This document shows, in pieces, positions 9,912-21,511 of a stretch of 64,000 nucleotides of DNA (the stretch's first letter is position 1; each line of letters begins with the position of its first letter). Both the position numbers and the translations under genes were made by a program. This stretch comes from Clarkia xantiana subsp. parviflora (Eukaryota > Streptophyta > Magnoliopsida > Myrtales > Onagraceae): positions 41,325,105-41,389,104 of the forward strand of contig JAPTYO010000004.1 in the NCBI GenBank assembly GCA_036873135.1. Reading direction: 5' to 3'. Below the pieces are notes generated by a model. It searched no databases. It saw only the letters and a list, made by a program, of their open reading frames with translations, and was not told the origin of the DNA.

Positions 9912-11527
9912 TCAGTGTGTTTCATGGAAATTGAGGGATCTGGAAAAAGCTGCAGGATTTGCGCAGAGAATGGAAGGGTTGTTTTCTCCTTGATCTTCTT
10001 CCCCTGCTGCTAGGGTTTTCTTAAAAAACCCTCCCTTTGGAACAACGCCGTCGTTCTTAATCCCTAGGGTTGCCCATATCGAGCTCTTCGCCGCCTCATT
10101 TGGGTCATCCATTCTCAGTGTTTTAGGGGCATGCACCTTCTTCGGTCTCTCTTGTTCCTCCTCCCAATAATCATCTCCTTCCCTGAAACGCTTCTCGGAA
10201 TAAGGATACGGTGGCGGCCATGGAAGGTTCCATGGATTAGGGACATGACAGGTCCAAAAGGGGTAGAAAGGCACACCCCCCATGTTATACGGCCATGGAG
10301 GTGCAACTGGAACCCCCCCGTATCCATTTATAAGATGATGATGACTTAATAATTCTTCGTTGCGATTCCCCGACATAGTCGTCGTCGTCACCGTGGAGTC
10401 GCTCGAAGAATCATCCACGTTTCTGTTCATGGCGGCTAGGGTTCCTTGAGTTTTAGAATCTGAACTGAAACTCAGTACAGTTGCGTGATTTCTTGAGGTT
10501 GGATACTGATGGTGGAGCTGGGAGTCGGAGATGCAGATTTGGGGGTATCCAGCTGTGGCGGCGGAGCTTTTGCTTTTCCGGCGGCCGGCGCCGACGGGGA
10601 CGTTCCTCATGGTGCCGCCGGAGGTCCAGTAGCGTTGGCAGGATTTACAGAAGTGGCGGGGCTGACTGACGTTGTAGTTGTTGTAGTAACAGAATTTGGT
10701 ATCCATGCTTTTGCATCTGGGACATGCAACAATCTTGTCGGGCTTCTTCACAGTCATCGTCGTCTTGTCGGAATCTTTGGGTTTCACGGTTTCTTCGTCG
10801 ATCGATGGGGTTTTTGGGTTGCCGGATTCTGAGGAGACCGACGGATCGGATGATTCAAAGTCTTCTTCTGTAGAACGACGACCTTGATGTTTCTTCAATA
10901 TTAATAAGAAGAATAAAAAAATTGTCAACACACTTGGAACCGCAAAACCTTAAAACTTTACCATATTTGAACCAAAAAAAAGAGAACTGAAAATAAATAA
11001 AATTCCTAAACATGGAAAAAAAATAAAGAAAGTCAATATGTCACAAGATAATCTGGGAAACTCTGCAGTAACACCAGAGAGCAATTTGCACCCAAAAAAA
11101 ATTAATAATCAGCACAAATACCAACTAATTCAGTAAATTCATTTCATACTGATATTTAAATGAGATTTAACAGATGATATGTCACAAGAACACAGCTTTT
11201 CAAAACTAAGATTGTCTGGGAAACTCTGCAGTAATACCAGAGAGCACTTCACATCAAAATCAGCAAAAACACGTACTAATACAGTAAATTCCTTTCATAT
11301 TGATAGTACCAACTGGGTAATTATGAAATTCAAATGAGATTTAAGAGATGATGTATAGTATGGCTAGTATTTGATAATAATAATACCTGCTCTGTTTCGT
11401 CGTCCTCTGTTTCCCTGATGATATCCTCCTCATCATCGTCGGACATGGTCCAAGCTACCTCAAGATCGAAAGGAATCTTCTTCCCGAAGAGGGTGATTGT
11501 GGTGGAGTCTTTGATTATTTCCTGCAT
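9912..11527 (-). CDS. CDF: CDF-like (cycling DOF factor) transcription factor, two exons
   Basis: The coding sequence joins exon 1 (11527-11387, 47 codons) to exon 2 (10892-9912, stop TGA), giving 373 residues. The donor is CAG|GTATTA; the acceptor TTGAAG follows a long T-rich tract, phase 0. The usual CDF layout is complete. Near the N terminus, [10 protein letters not shown] (residues 11-20) matches the CDF motif tied to TOPLESS co-repressor binding. An acidic stretch follows. The DOF zinc finger has Cys104, Cys107, Cys129 and Cys132 (C-X2-C-X21-C-X2-C), which binds AAAG DNA. Next come a Trp/Pro-rich region ([17 protein letters not shown]) and the two C-terminal motifs [10 protein letters not shown] (316-325) and [14 protein letters not shown]. 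In Arabidopsis these C-terminal motifs bind GIGANTEA/FKF1 for light-driven turnover. By family knowledge it is a nuclear repressor of CONSTANS/FT and a stress regulator under the clock. No frame lesion is seen. Which CDF paralogue it is cannot be said. Confidence 0.93.
10893..11386 (-). other. Single intron of the CDF-like gene, with internal duplication
   Basis: A 494-bp intron, AT-rich, GT...AG. It holds two imperfect copies of a block of roughly 140-180 bp, about 11038-11175 and 11178-11350. Both contain TATGTCACAAGA, CTGGGAAACTCTGCAGTAA, ACCAGAGAGCA, CAGTAAATTC and AAATGAGATTTAA in the same order. Confidence 0.85.
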
Positions 11528-11800
11528 TTTTCTACCCGAATTCGATAACAAGGAAGAACTAAATTTGTGTTTGTGATGAGACTGAGAGGCGACTCTTTCT
11601 TTTATTGCTTTCTTGGTTGGCACTGAAAACAACTGGCGTCCAAGTTTTTGATCCGTTTAAACTTCTTGTGTTAGGTTCCACGTCGGATTCCAGCTTCATT
11701 TTCAGCCACAAAATTTTGTGGCCTTGGAAATTTCCTTTTGAGAGAGGCCCCACCCAACAAAAGTGCGCCTCTTCAACTTCAACCAAATCTTTTACAAAAA
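11528..11800 (-). promoter_or_regulatory. 5' UTR and proximal promoter of the CDF-like gene
   Basis: Upstream of the ATG at 11527 the sequence contains, in order away from the gene: an ACGTGG core (ABRE/G-box-like; 11678-11683 as CCACGT on plus), a perfect 18-bp palindrome GCCACAAAATTTTGTGGC (11705-11722), and GGCCCCAC (11746-11753), which fits the class I TCP consensus GGNCCCAC. No clear TATA box was found near; the transcription start is unknown. Functions of these sites are inferred from consensus only. Confidence 0.5.
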
Positions 11801-12131
11801 AAAAATAAATAAATCAAACAAATCTATTTTAAAAAGAACGAACTATATACTATTTTTTTTAATTAAATCTTATCCACTTTGATACTATGCAGTAGACCAC
11901 TTTTTTTTAGTAAAAAGGTTCGATTTCAAACTACGTCAGAGTATAATAATAGGAAAATATTTATATAAATAATTATTTTACTTTTATTTTTATTATATAG
12001 TTGGATATATATACGACTTCTAATGGAAAAATAAATAAATTTAGTAGGTTAGTAGCTAATAATATTTGGTCTTGATGAGCTCTTGTTGGAGCATATCACA
12101 GTAATCCCGACTCATTAGGTTGGGTCACTGT
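11801..12131. other. AT-rich intergenic stretch
   Basis: Between the CDF promoter and the MITE lies strongly AT-rich sequence with short A and T runs. I see no gene or RNA here. It may include distal promoter sequence of the CDF-like gene. Confidence 0.4.
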
Positions 12132-13116
12132 TAGGGTGGCAATCGGATCGTGTCGTGCTATCGCTAGTGACATGTGTCTAATCGTGTTTTGTCAAAACGT
12201 GTTCACTTTATTTTTGTAATGTATCGTGTCTGTGTTACTAGATTATCGTGTCGTATCTGTGTGACATGATAACTGTTATCTCAGAAAAATCGAGAATACT
12301 AATATTACATATTTAGCCCATTTATTTACAAGTATTACAAAATGATTCAGAATAAAATAACACAATTTGACAAACAAAATCAATTTGGAGAAATTCATTA
12401 TTGTTTTATTTATAATTGGTTATAAATGTTGTAAGTCCATGGTGCTCTGAATATGAATATGGGTACTAATGTAAATATATTGATGGGCATGAAACTAGTC
12501 TGATTCTGGCCCGGATCGGAACTGATTTAAAAAAATATGGTCCATTCCGTCACGAATTTTGCATTGACTAATGTATATGTGAGAAAAACTATTCTACATC
12601 TGGACCTGATCTGAACTGTTTTGTCAAAAGCAGTATGGTTCGGTCCATAACTGATTTTATATACATATTTACACTAAATAAAAAAAACCAGTTCAAAACC
12701 AATCCGGTCCATAACGGGTTCCAAAGAAGTAAACTAACGGTTCGAGGTCCGGTTCTCCACATGAAATCCTTGTTTGTTTGGAACCGGTCTAGTCAGGTCT
12801 GACCATACCGTTTTTTTTGCCAATCCCTAAAATATATACTAATTTAAGGTGTTATTGCAATATTGAAAATGATGAGGTCTATATGTAAATATGAAATTTC
12901 AAATAATCGTGTCTATTCGTGTTTATTTGTGCAACTATGTCTATTCATGTCTTAGTCGTGAACACGCAGCTCTGAGCTACACGGACATGCTCATAGTCGT
13001 TTATACACGTTTCTGAGAGTTGTTCAGACACGGGACGTATCATGTTAGAGATATGAAAAAAAAAAAACTCAGTTACAAATTGTGTATTCATGTCATTTCA
13101 GAAATTGCCACCACTA
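12132..13116. mobile_element. hAT-like non-autonomous element (MITE)
   Basis: It begins TAGGGTGGCAAT and ends with the inverse of TAGTGGTGGCAAT, the typical hAT terminal inverted repeat. The 8-bp flanks GTCACTGT (12124-12131) and ATCACCGT (13117-13124) agree at 6 of 8 positions, fitting an old hAT target duplication. Subterminal regions are dense in CGTGTC/CGTGTT motifs on both sides. There is no transposase frame. The middle (about 12480-12830) is rich in CCGGTT/GGTCCGGTT-type motifs and may be a further nested insertion, though its ends are weak. Confidence 0.7.
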
Positions 13117-13261
13117 ATCACCGTTAGTGAATTTTTGTCCGTAAAATACGTGTTTAGACAAATACAATCAAAAGCTAACAATTATATTTTATCTTCTATT
13201 TAACTTTGTTTAATCTTCACCTTATACTTTTAGTAAAATAAACCTACAGTTAGAGCATCCA

Positions 13262-13973
13262 CAACTAAACCGGGTTGGGTTCCACAGGTCAAACCGGAGG
13301 AGTCCAATCAAGCCGGATTTTCTCAATCGGTCCGACTCATCCTGGTCGGGTCAGACCAGGAAACTAAATGGATTGAACCAAACCGACCCAGTTTGCGTGA
13401 AGAACCGAACTCCTATTTTAAACCGAACCGGTCCGGTCCGGCGGAACCATTTTATACCAAACCGAACTGGATCGGCCGAACTGATTTAACCGGACCGAAT
13501 TTGACTGAACCGGACCGACCGAGTCAACTGAAAAATAGGATGGTCAAATTTTAAAATTCAAATGTTTTCAAATCTTAAAATTAACTACACAGTGCTTATT
13601 AGTTTAAAATTTTCACATTATAATTAAACTTAATGCCTAGTTTCGATTATGGGGTTGGATCTCGGAAATGCATGATTTTGGGACTGAGTCATTTAGTAGG
13701 CTGAATTGTATTTGCTATATAATTGATATTATTGCATGATTAGAAATGTCGTCTTGACGATGTCAAGCTAGCTGGATATTGCATGTTGGGGGCAGAGCCC
13801 TGGTTTTCAATTAACGGGTTGCGCACTAGGATAGACATACTATGATGGTTGCAAATGCCTAGAATTCATGTCTAAAAGTACGCATGTTTGATGACAGCAT
13901 GAATTGCAAGCCAGACCCAAATGTTTTAAAATAAAAATTAAGTCGCCAAATATGCATGTTTGATGTGGGTGAT
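13262..13973 (+). other. C2 copia leader, first part
   Basis: It starts with a stretch full of ACCGAACCGG-type motifs (to about 13510), then a block that is nearly the same in copia C1 (33431-33990) and copia D (38220-38900). That block includes GCTAGCTGGATATTGCATG and GCGCACTAGGATAGACATAC. It is non-coding and lies between primer-binding site and gag in D. It ends with GTGAT (13969-13973), the TSD of gypsy H. Confidence 0.75.
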
Positions 13974-14953
13974 TGATGGATATACACCCAATTTGAACCT
14001 GTTGACTTCCAAATCGTTTTATTTTTATCACCCCGTTAATGATTATAAATCGAAACTTCGACCCGAACACCCCGCTGAAACACCAACGGTCCGGACGAGG
14101 CGAAAATACTCGTCCGGGCCGCGCGACGAGCTCACCTAGGTGAGGTCGGGTCGGCCAACCCGATCTCTCCTAGGGGAGATCGGGTCGGCCAACCCGATCT
14201 TCCCTAGGGGAGATAGGGTCAGCCAACCCGATCTCCCCTAGGGGAGATAGGGTTGGCCAACCCATCTCCCCTAGGGAGGGGTTGGGTAGCCACACCCAAC
14301 CCCTACTCTTGGGGATCGGATTTTCTCTCCGCCCCCAAGAGCCCTGGCATCGTTTCCCGACTCCCGCACTTAGATTATTTCCGCCAACCTCTCCATGCTT
14401 TAAGGTTTTAATTATGTGATCAAGGACTAATTAATCGTGTTTAAAGGTTAACAATGTCATTAAGTCACCTTAATGACACCGTTGCCTATAAATACAACCC
14501 TTCCACCACTCATTGGAGGATCTTGATTACTTGGGCAATTTAGCTCTGGCTTCTCTCTAGCTTTATCTCTCTAAAAAGTGACGTTCTGACTTAAGCATCG
14601 GAGAGGGTTCATCAAGCACCACCCCCCCCCCTCCGTGCTTGATATTGCCCCTCTTGCAGGGTGGCAAGGAGAAGAGAGTCAAGGAAGCGCATAGAGCAGA
14701 AGGACAAGCCCCAGGGGGTCAGAAGTACAAGCCTCAGGGGGTCAGAAGGAGAGAAGGAAAGGAGGTCAGAAGGAGAGAAGGAAAGGAGGTCAGAAGGAGA
14801 GAAGAGAAGGACATATATCAGAACGACTACCCCCAGGGAGCAGAAGGGCATGGATCAGAACGACTAGCCCTAGGAGCACTGAACCCGACATTTCATTAGT
14901 GGGAGATAAATTCTAGATTGACGACCCGTTGACCTAGACCTTATAACCTAACA
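13974..14953 (+). repeat. 5' LTR of gypsy element H
   Basis: A 980-bp LTR from TGATGGATATAC to CTTATAACCTAACA. The TATA box is CTATAAATAC near 14486. It is preceded by GTGAT (TSD) and followed at once by a primer-binding site. The matching 3' LTR lies inverted at 22587-23452 (866 bp). The length difference is mainly extra copies of a unit with CCCGATCTCCCCTAGGGGAG around 14150-14290, plus smaller indels. Confidence 0.9.
14130..14290 (+). repeat. Palindromic tandem repeat in LTR H
   Basis: About four units of roughly 37 bp, each centred on the dyad CTCCCCTAGGGGAG or a one-base variant, separated by GGGTCGGCCAACCC. The opposite LTR of the same insertion (23240-23300) has only a reduced version. 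Confidence 0.8.
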
Positions 14954-14975
14954 CTTGGCGCCGTCTGTGGGCTTC
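14954..14975 (+). other. Primer-binding site of element H
   Basis: CTTGGCGCCGTCTGTGGGC follows the LTR directly, the same type as in element J. It shows that this is the 5' end of a plus-strand element. Confidence 0.8.
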
Positions 14976-15004
14976 GAACAGAAAGCCTGGCAATCACGAG
15001 AGCG

Positions 15005-15525
15005 ATGACGAACAACTTAGCGTCTAGAGATAATCGCCCACCTGGGGGCAATAGGCAAGAGAGACAGCCTATACCTTCAGCAAGGCAGCCTATCCCAGAG
15101 AAACAGCCTGCACACTCAGAGCCTCAGGTAGCCCCACAGCCACCCCAGCCTAACAATCAGGGAGGAGGACCTTCAGGCCCAGCTGGGGCTGAGTCTTCCA
15201 CAGCTTCAACTCCATTGGCTAGGAAGCCACAGAGACAGGGGGGCAACAAGGAGTGCCATCCTAATACACGGCACCTCCACAGGGGTACTACTATGAGGCA
15301 CAACCTCAAGGGTATCCATATGGAATGCCGACTCAAAGGAAAGACAATCGCGCCCCCACACCCAACACAAGACCCGCATACTCGCAAGGAGCACAGACAG
15401 TGACTCCGAGGTTGATGAGCGCATTGGATGAGCTGCTAGCCTATAGAGAGACTCTGAGGAACAGACAGGGAAGGCAACACCAGCATGAAGAAGAAGAAGT
15501 TCATGAAGAAGAACAAGTCCTATAA
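15005..15525 (+). pseudogene. Gag N-terminal region of gypsy element H
   Basis: From the ATG at 15005 a Pro/Gln-rich, low-complexity protein starts (MTNNLASRDNRPPGG...). It is out of frame from about 15325-15360 onward, where a second frame continues with TVTPRLMSALDELLAYRETL and an acidic tail EEEEVHEEEQ. The LDELLAYRETLRN block matches LEELLAFREMLKNQ in element G (58618), so the two elements are related. The frame break and the stop at 15523 show decay. No capsid core is readable downstream. Confidence 0.65.
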
Positions 15526-18500
15526 GAAGAACACTACTCGCACCCTCCAACAGAGCAGCGAGAAGAACAAAGAAGAGCAAGGGCCACCCCCAGATGGAAG
15601 GCAACAATTTGTGCCTCCAAGGCAATAACAAACACGGCAAAGAGCTGGGACATACACCCCACTAAGGGAGGACATGCAAGTCAAACCACCAAGGATATAA
15701 GAGTTCCAACATCCACCTCAACAAGGTGCATATACAGTTCCTATCACCACGGACATGGCTAAGAGACATTCCAAGGAAACCTCAAAGGGAGGGACATCGC
15801 CCCGACAACACAACAAGGCAACCACCTACTCATGATACAACACGACAGGTCCCAACCTCTTGCGTATGACAACCCTTGATACACATCCCCCCTAGGACAG
15901 GGGAGAAGTCGAAAAGACAAGGATTTGAACAGGGGACTCATAGAGTACCACACCATGTTAGTACACAGCTACTACAATGGGAAGTCTCATGGAGAGACGT
16001 AGTGGAGTGAGATCACACATAGCATACATAAAGGATACACCTCCACCTAGTCCACCTTGCAAGGATGCAACCTTATATTCCTCAAGTGGAAGGAATACAC
16101 ACAGACTAATGGAGGAAGACAATTACATTACCAAGGAAGCAGGGGGTATCAACACCCCCACACCCATATCCTTCCCATATCCTCTTATTTAATTTAACTG
16201 CATGACAAGTCAACTCCCTAAAAGGGGTAGATTTTGATACTTGATATCAACATGTTTTCCAAGAAAGACCATACCGGACGCCTTCGGGCTCCGTGGTATA
16301 TATACACACAGGTGGACTACTAGAAGAGTCCATAAAACGCCGCCGCCAACCAAGAGATGCACAAGAAACAGATTTCTCAATCTCAAAGGGCACCTATAAG
16401 GTCAAGATTCTGGGAAAGATCACAAGATGGAAGGCTCACTTACAAAAATAAGTTGAACACTCTCAACATCCTATAGAAGAATTACCATGAGGATCACAAA
16501 AGGCTACCTTCACTATAACCTTTCACTAAGTACCTTAGGGCCTAGTCCGTTGAAGGACGCCATCTGGCATCGATATGCAAGGGGGGCACTAGTCACAATG
16601 CGTCCTCCCCGAAAACAAATAGATTATCTATTAGTATAAGAGGGGGTACCCACGAACACATCCCTTCAAAAACGAGATAAACCATATCACATGGGCAACG
16701 CCCACCATCAGAGGCAAACACCTCCAGCGGATCTTTATGATTTCACAAACTAGCCAGGAGATACAACTACACCTAGTAAGCTCATCTCAGGTAATGGAAT
16801 ACACTTCCATCAAAAAACTCTCAAGGACACAAAGCCTAGCAAAGGAAGAAGGGCGACATCATCATCAAGCTTTCAAAAAGGGATATGGAAAACATAGTAT
16901 TTCCACACAATGATATATTAATCATAAGAGAGCGAATCACCAACTTTGACATGAAGAGAACCATAGTGCATGAAGGAAGTTCGTCAGACATCCCCCATAT
17001 CCATCTATTGATGATACTAAGAAGGAGTCCGGCATATATAAAACCAATGGACCCCCTACTAGTAAGGGTGGTCAGAACATCAACATACCCATTAGGGACA
17101 CAGCACTGCAAATGAGCCTGGAACAAGGATGGAACACATATCCTTACAAGTATCCTTGCAAAAATGAACTCCCTAGATAGATAGGTTATCTAATAGATGA
17201 CTATGTATATGAAAAAGGAGATACATCTCCTATCAAGAGCCTTAGGGCATGATAACAGTTCTACAAGATCAACCAAAGAAGAGCTCAAAAGCTTGGGGGG
17301 GTAAGGTTTCAAGATCGACCCTCACACTAGACGCACATCCGGATCAAACACCTTGTCTGCGAATGATAAGACATTTGACTCTGGCATCCCATCAAGAGGA
17401 GAACCTCGATAAAGGGGGCACTAGAAAAATATTCCGCCTTTAAGGCCATACGCCGAACACATGATGAATGAAGGTTATGACAAAATGAAAAAGGAGGGAC
17501 TTGTCAGCTCAACACACCTCAAACACGTATACGTACACAATACAAATGCAGCCTCTAATGAAGCTATCCAACAAGGAATAGACAATACGGGGGCAAACCC
17601 ATGGAAAATCATGGAGAATCACCTGCAAACCTAAAGGAAAACATCCTTTTTAAGTTCAAGTCCTAATTCAAAGGAAGTCTATAATCAAGATTCAAGGAGG
17701 GAGGAGCATGACCAATGTGACACTCCGTAAAGGCATTGAAGAATACTCCAATGTAAAGGAAAATGCAAAGCACACTAAGTACCACAACACTTCAAGAAGA
17801 TTATCACAGCCCGGTCAGACACCCCCATGCCCGAGCAAGAAGCATGGATCAGATTGACTAGTATGAAACACACCTTCGAGATTAACAACTCAAGACACCA
17901 TTCTATGAGAAAGCTTTTCAACCTAAATACAAACTCTTCCAAGATACGTTACTCCTGCTCTATCATCACCGCAAATGTGTTTTTTCTAAAAAAACACAAG
18001 GAAGGGGGGGGGGGGGGGGAAGAATTTACAAGCACCTCTAGGATACAAACACTGCCACATCCTAGTTATCAAGAGAATGAAAATCACCTCCACCCACCCA
18101 AAGCAAAAGCTCTCCACCCAACCTCTAAAGATACATCCGATAAAGGCATTATCCAAACCATGCCTATGACTGAAACAAGCAAGCATGAGAAAGAGTAAAT
18201 CCTACAAGAGACACTCATCGCATTCAAACAAGCAGACAAGGGAGCCCTGAGCATAAGGGGTACCCAACCAAGAAAATGAACGAGGGGCCTTCAATAGCCA
18301 AATATGAAAGGCGGTATGACCACCAAGCAACTTGGGGGGGCACCAAACGAATAAGTGCTTGGTAGTCCACCTAAGTGTAAAAGAAGAGATTAGAGGCAGA
18401 AGATCACAAGAACATGCAATACCACTTCTCCTAAAGGAGGTCACATAAGAGGAAAACATCATCAACTCCCTATACGAACTCGTCCTAAGTTGGCAACACA

Positions 18501-18640
18501 CAAACATCGCCCTCGAAAGGTGATCTCCCACATTGAAGAAAAAGCGTGGTAACATGCAATATCATAGAAGGAAAAGTCAAGTAAAGACTCGAAAAGCATA
18601 TAAAAAATGCACCCTACATGAGAAGGGACACAAGGTAAGG
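15526..18640 (+). pseudogene. Decayed gag-protease region of element H
   Basis: No long frame remains. At about 16857-17060 a gypsy protease is visible: FPHNDILIIRERI, then MKRTIVHEGSSSDIPHIHL. The expected catalytic Asp before the Gly-Ser-Ser is replaced (VHEGSS), so it is inactive. Near 18330 the block CAACTTGGGGGGGCACCAA recurs in element G at 60972. A poly(G) run lies at 18005-18019. No reverse transcriptase, RNase H or integrase was found, so H was probably non-autonomous. Confidence 0.55.
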
Positions 18641-18654
18641 TAATATTCTGAGCC

Positions 18655-19400
18655 CTCCAGGAGCCAATCCCGCGAACACATTCGACGCCCCCAATAGCGT
18701 ATCTTGAGAGTAGTTCTAAAACTACGAACCCTGTGCCCTCCGGGAGCCTATCCCGCGAGCAGATTCGACGCCCCCAAGAGCGTATCTTAAGAGTAGTGTT
18801 CATACTACGACCTTCGACGCCCCCAAGAGCGTATCTTGAGAGTAGCTTCCAAAAACTACGACCTTCGACGCCCCCAAGAGCGTATCTTGAGAGTGGTTTC
18901 TAAAAACTACGAACTTCGACGACCCCAAGAGCGTATCTTGAGAGTGGTTTCTAAAAACTACGAACTTCGACGCCCCCAAGAGCGTATCTTGAGAGTGGTT
19001 TCTAAAAACTACGAACTTCGACGCCCCCAAGAGCGTATCTTGAGAGTGGTTTCTAAAAACTACGACCTTCGACGCCCCCAAGAGCGTATCTTGAGGTAGA
19101 TTTCAAACTACCAGATTCGACGCCCCCAAGAGCGTATCTTGAGGTAGATTTCAAACTACCAGATTCGACGCCCACCAGGAGCGTATCTTTGGTCTAACTT
19201 GTGCCCTCCGGGAGCCTATCCTGTGAAACGTTAAGTGCCCTCCGAGAGCCAGTCTCATGAACAGTTTTTCGACGCCCACCAGGATCGTATCTTTGGTCTA
19301 ACTTGCGCCCTCCGGAAGCCTATCCTGTGAAACGTTAAGTGCCCTCTGAGAGCCTGTCTCGTGAACAGATTCAACGCCCACCAAGAGCGTATCTTTGGTC
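18655..19400 (+). repeat. 51-bp tandem repeat array in element H
   Basis: The core units are 51 bp (CGACGCCCCCAAGAGCGTAT plus CTTGAGAGTGGTTTCTAAAA plus CTACGAACTT), with at least five near-identical copies at 18810-19100. Flanking variants carry GTGCCCTCCGGGAGCCTATC. Because 51 is a multiple of three, long frames are open on both strands: a 17-residue repeat in 18836-19099 plus, and 18800-19081 minus. They are by-products of the period rather than a gene. Confidence 0.9.
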
Positions 19401-20045
19401 TAACAGTACCATATATACCATTTAAAGGGTATCAGAAGAGATCATTGCACCATACTAAGAAGGATTCCATGAGAAAATAATTGCAAAGCAAAGTTGTATG
19501 AAGAACACATAATGTTTGTTATTGATGAGATAGCAAGTATGATGTGAAGGAAAACACAAAAGAAAGATAAGTAAAGGAAAGCATATACAAGGGAGAAGTC
19601 CATGACCAAAGGATCATATACAGAAGCACAAGAAGTTATCATGAAAAGTAACGAGTTATCCTACCATCCATACCATAAGTCAAGAGAAGCATCTCAAAGG
19701 AACCCAACACCACCAAGAAGGATAGCAAAGACATGAAATTCAAAGTTCAAGACTCTCAAAATAAACTCGACCCATCAAGATGAGGAATTGCCTTACAAGT
19801 CGCACAAATCAACCTCCGACAAACATTATTGTCTTGCATGTCACCCTCGCGTGACCTATGCTCGTATCAGACTTGCACATCGTCAAGCACAACTCATGAA
19901 GGAGACATCTAAAAAGCATGAAGGATACAACACCTGGCAAGACGAGACATCAAGACCCAACAAACATAGCCTAAACAAAAGGCAACTATAACAATGAAGG
20001 CTCTCCAATGAGAAAGGAATACTAAAGCACAACTCCATACATCGT
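19401..20045. other. Non-coding internal region of element H
   Basis: A-rich sequence between two tandem arrays with no domain or long frame that I recognise. It belongs to H by position only. Confidence 0.4.
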
Positions 20046-20240
20046 GATGTGGCTATCATGTCCACATACCCTGAAGTGGCTATCATGTCCACACACTGCG
20101 AAGTGGCTATCATGTCCACATACCAAGAGGCAGCTATCATGTCCACACACTACAGAAGGGCTATCACTCCCACACATCACGAAGTGGCTATCATGTCCAC
20201 ATACCTCGAAGTGATTATCATGGCAGTACATCATAAAACA
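20046..20240 (+). repeat. 27-bp tandem repeat in element H
   Basis: About seven units of GTGGCTATCATGTCCACATA plus seven variable bases, giving a nine-residue repeat (VAIMSTYPE) that stays open. The array sits between degenerate non-coding segments. Confidence 0.9.
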
Positions 20241-21511
20241 TCTGTCAAAGACATACATTGTAAAGACACCATCCTGACCACGAACATCAAAAGGCTACGC
20301 TTAGCCTTAGGAGGAGGTTCAAGAAAAAGGGAAAAACAACACACTTTATACGCTCATCAAAGGTATGCACTTATATTTCAACCACCTGGATGATACTAGG
20401 TAGGAGACGTCCTCATTATGAAGACAACCCCCATATCTAATGAAATCAACCATAAAAAAAAGAATCACGACAAGCACTATCGGGACATATAACAAAACGA
20501 TCCCCACAACGATCACAACTACGATACTAGTAGAGGCTAACTCAAGAGCAGTCTCCAACAAACTCTCAAGCAAGGATTTGCTATCTTAATCAGAGCCATG
20601 GCAAAAGAAAGGAACCTCGATGAAAAGCGATGATCACACCCATCACCAAAAACAAAGTCTTCAACGCAATGGCTAATCACATAACCCAATAAATATGCCA
20701 AAGGCACCTTCAAAGTGGTAAAACCTACATGAAGAAAAAACAGATCTGAGACTCGTCCCCTCGACTGGGGGGGCAGAGGATAGAGGAGAGACATCAAGAT
20801 CCCTGGCCATCCCATCGCCATCCACAGTTTGTTTCTTTTCGTCAAAGCAAAGAGGGTGCCTCCTTAACCACTACCTCCTTATCACGAGAGGGAATTGGCA
20901 AGCGAGCACTTGAAGGAGAGTCCCTCATGGCTCTCTTCTTCCTGACAGTCGAGGGCCCGACCTCAGAATCAGACTTCTGCGCCTTAGGATTGTGATTGAC
21001 TTAAACTGTCGCCCACCGCAAGAACCCGCTCGTTAACCCGGGGCGAACGCTCTGACTACAAGAAGAAAGCAACATGAGAATAATCATAAGTGTATCATAA
21101 AGAAAAGAGAATGGAATGAGAACATACTGGAAGCCTTAACAGCCTTCCCTGACTTAGGAGATTTCTTGGCCTTATAAGCAGAGATAGAGGATACCTTTCT
21201 CTTATTCAAATCAACGATGCCTTCGGGATGCTCCGCCGGCACACTACACAATTTTCCATGAAACCAACCTACAAGGGAAAAACGGAAGACGAATGAAGAC
21301 AAGAGGATTAACGATATACCAAAAGCTCATGGGAGGAGGGGTCATGCGAGTCCCCGCCTCATACGAGTCCACCTCAGACACCCAAGACACATGTCAGTGA
21401 GATTTGGTCTGACTGCCTTGGAAAACGGTCTTCAAGGTCTCCTAGTCCGAAGAAGAAAGCTTCCCAAAAATGAGTCACTCATAACGAGCGACCGACCCGA
21501 AGGTCGACCCT
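20241..21511 (+). other. Internal region of element H after the arrays
   Basis: No recognisable domain. A block around 20750-20790 (CCCCTCGACTGGGGGGGCAG) has a counterpart in element G at 62800-62825 (CCCTCGACCGGGGGGCAG), again linking H and G. It ends with ACCCT (21507-21511), the TSD of the solo LTR. Confidence 0.5.

Noticed and set aside
10131..10887. Plus-strand frames over the CDF gene
   Set aside because: They are shadows of the minus-strand CDF coding sequence.
9912..10931. Reading the CDF gene as a single 339-residue frame starting in 10931
   Set aside because: Its first residues come from the intron's T-rich tract. A phase-0 splice from the conserved exon 1 gives a standard CDF N terminus.
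12480..12830. A second hAT-like element nested in the MITE
   Set aside because: Its candidate ends pair poorly and no target duplication was seen.
18800..19099. Repeat protein-like frames of 17-residue period
   Set aside because: Both strands are open because the unit is 51 bp; no start context or conserved feature.
20040..20240. Regular short repeats that could suggest a CRISPR array
   Set aside because: The units are contiguous 27-bp tandem copies without unique spacers, in a plant genome.
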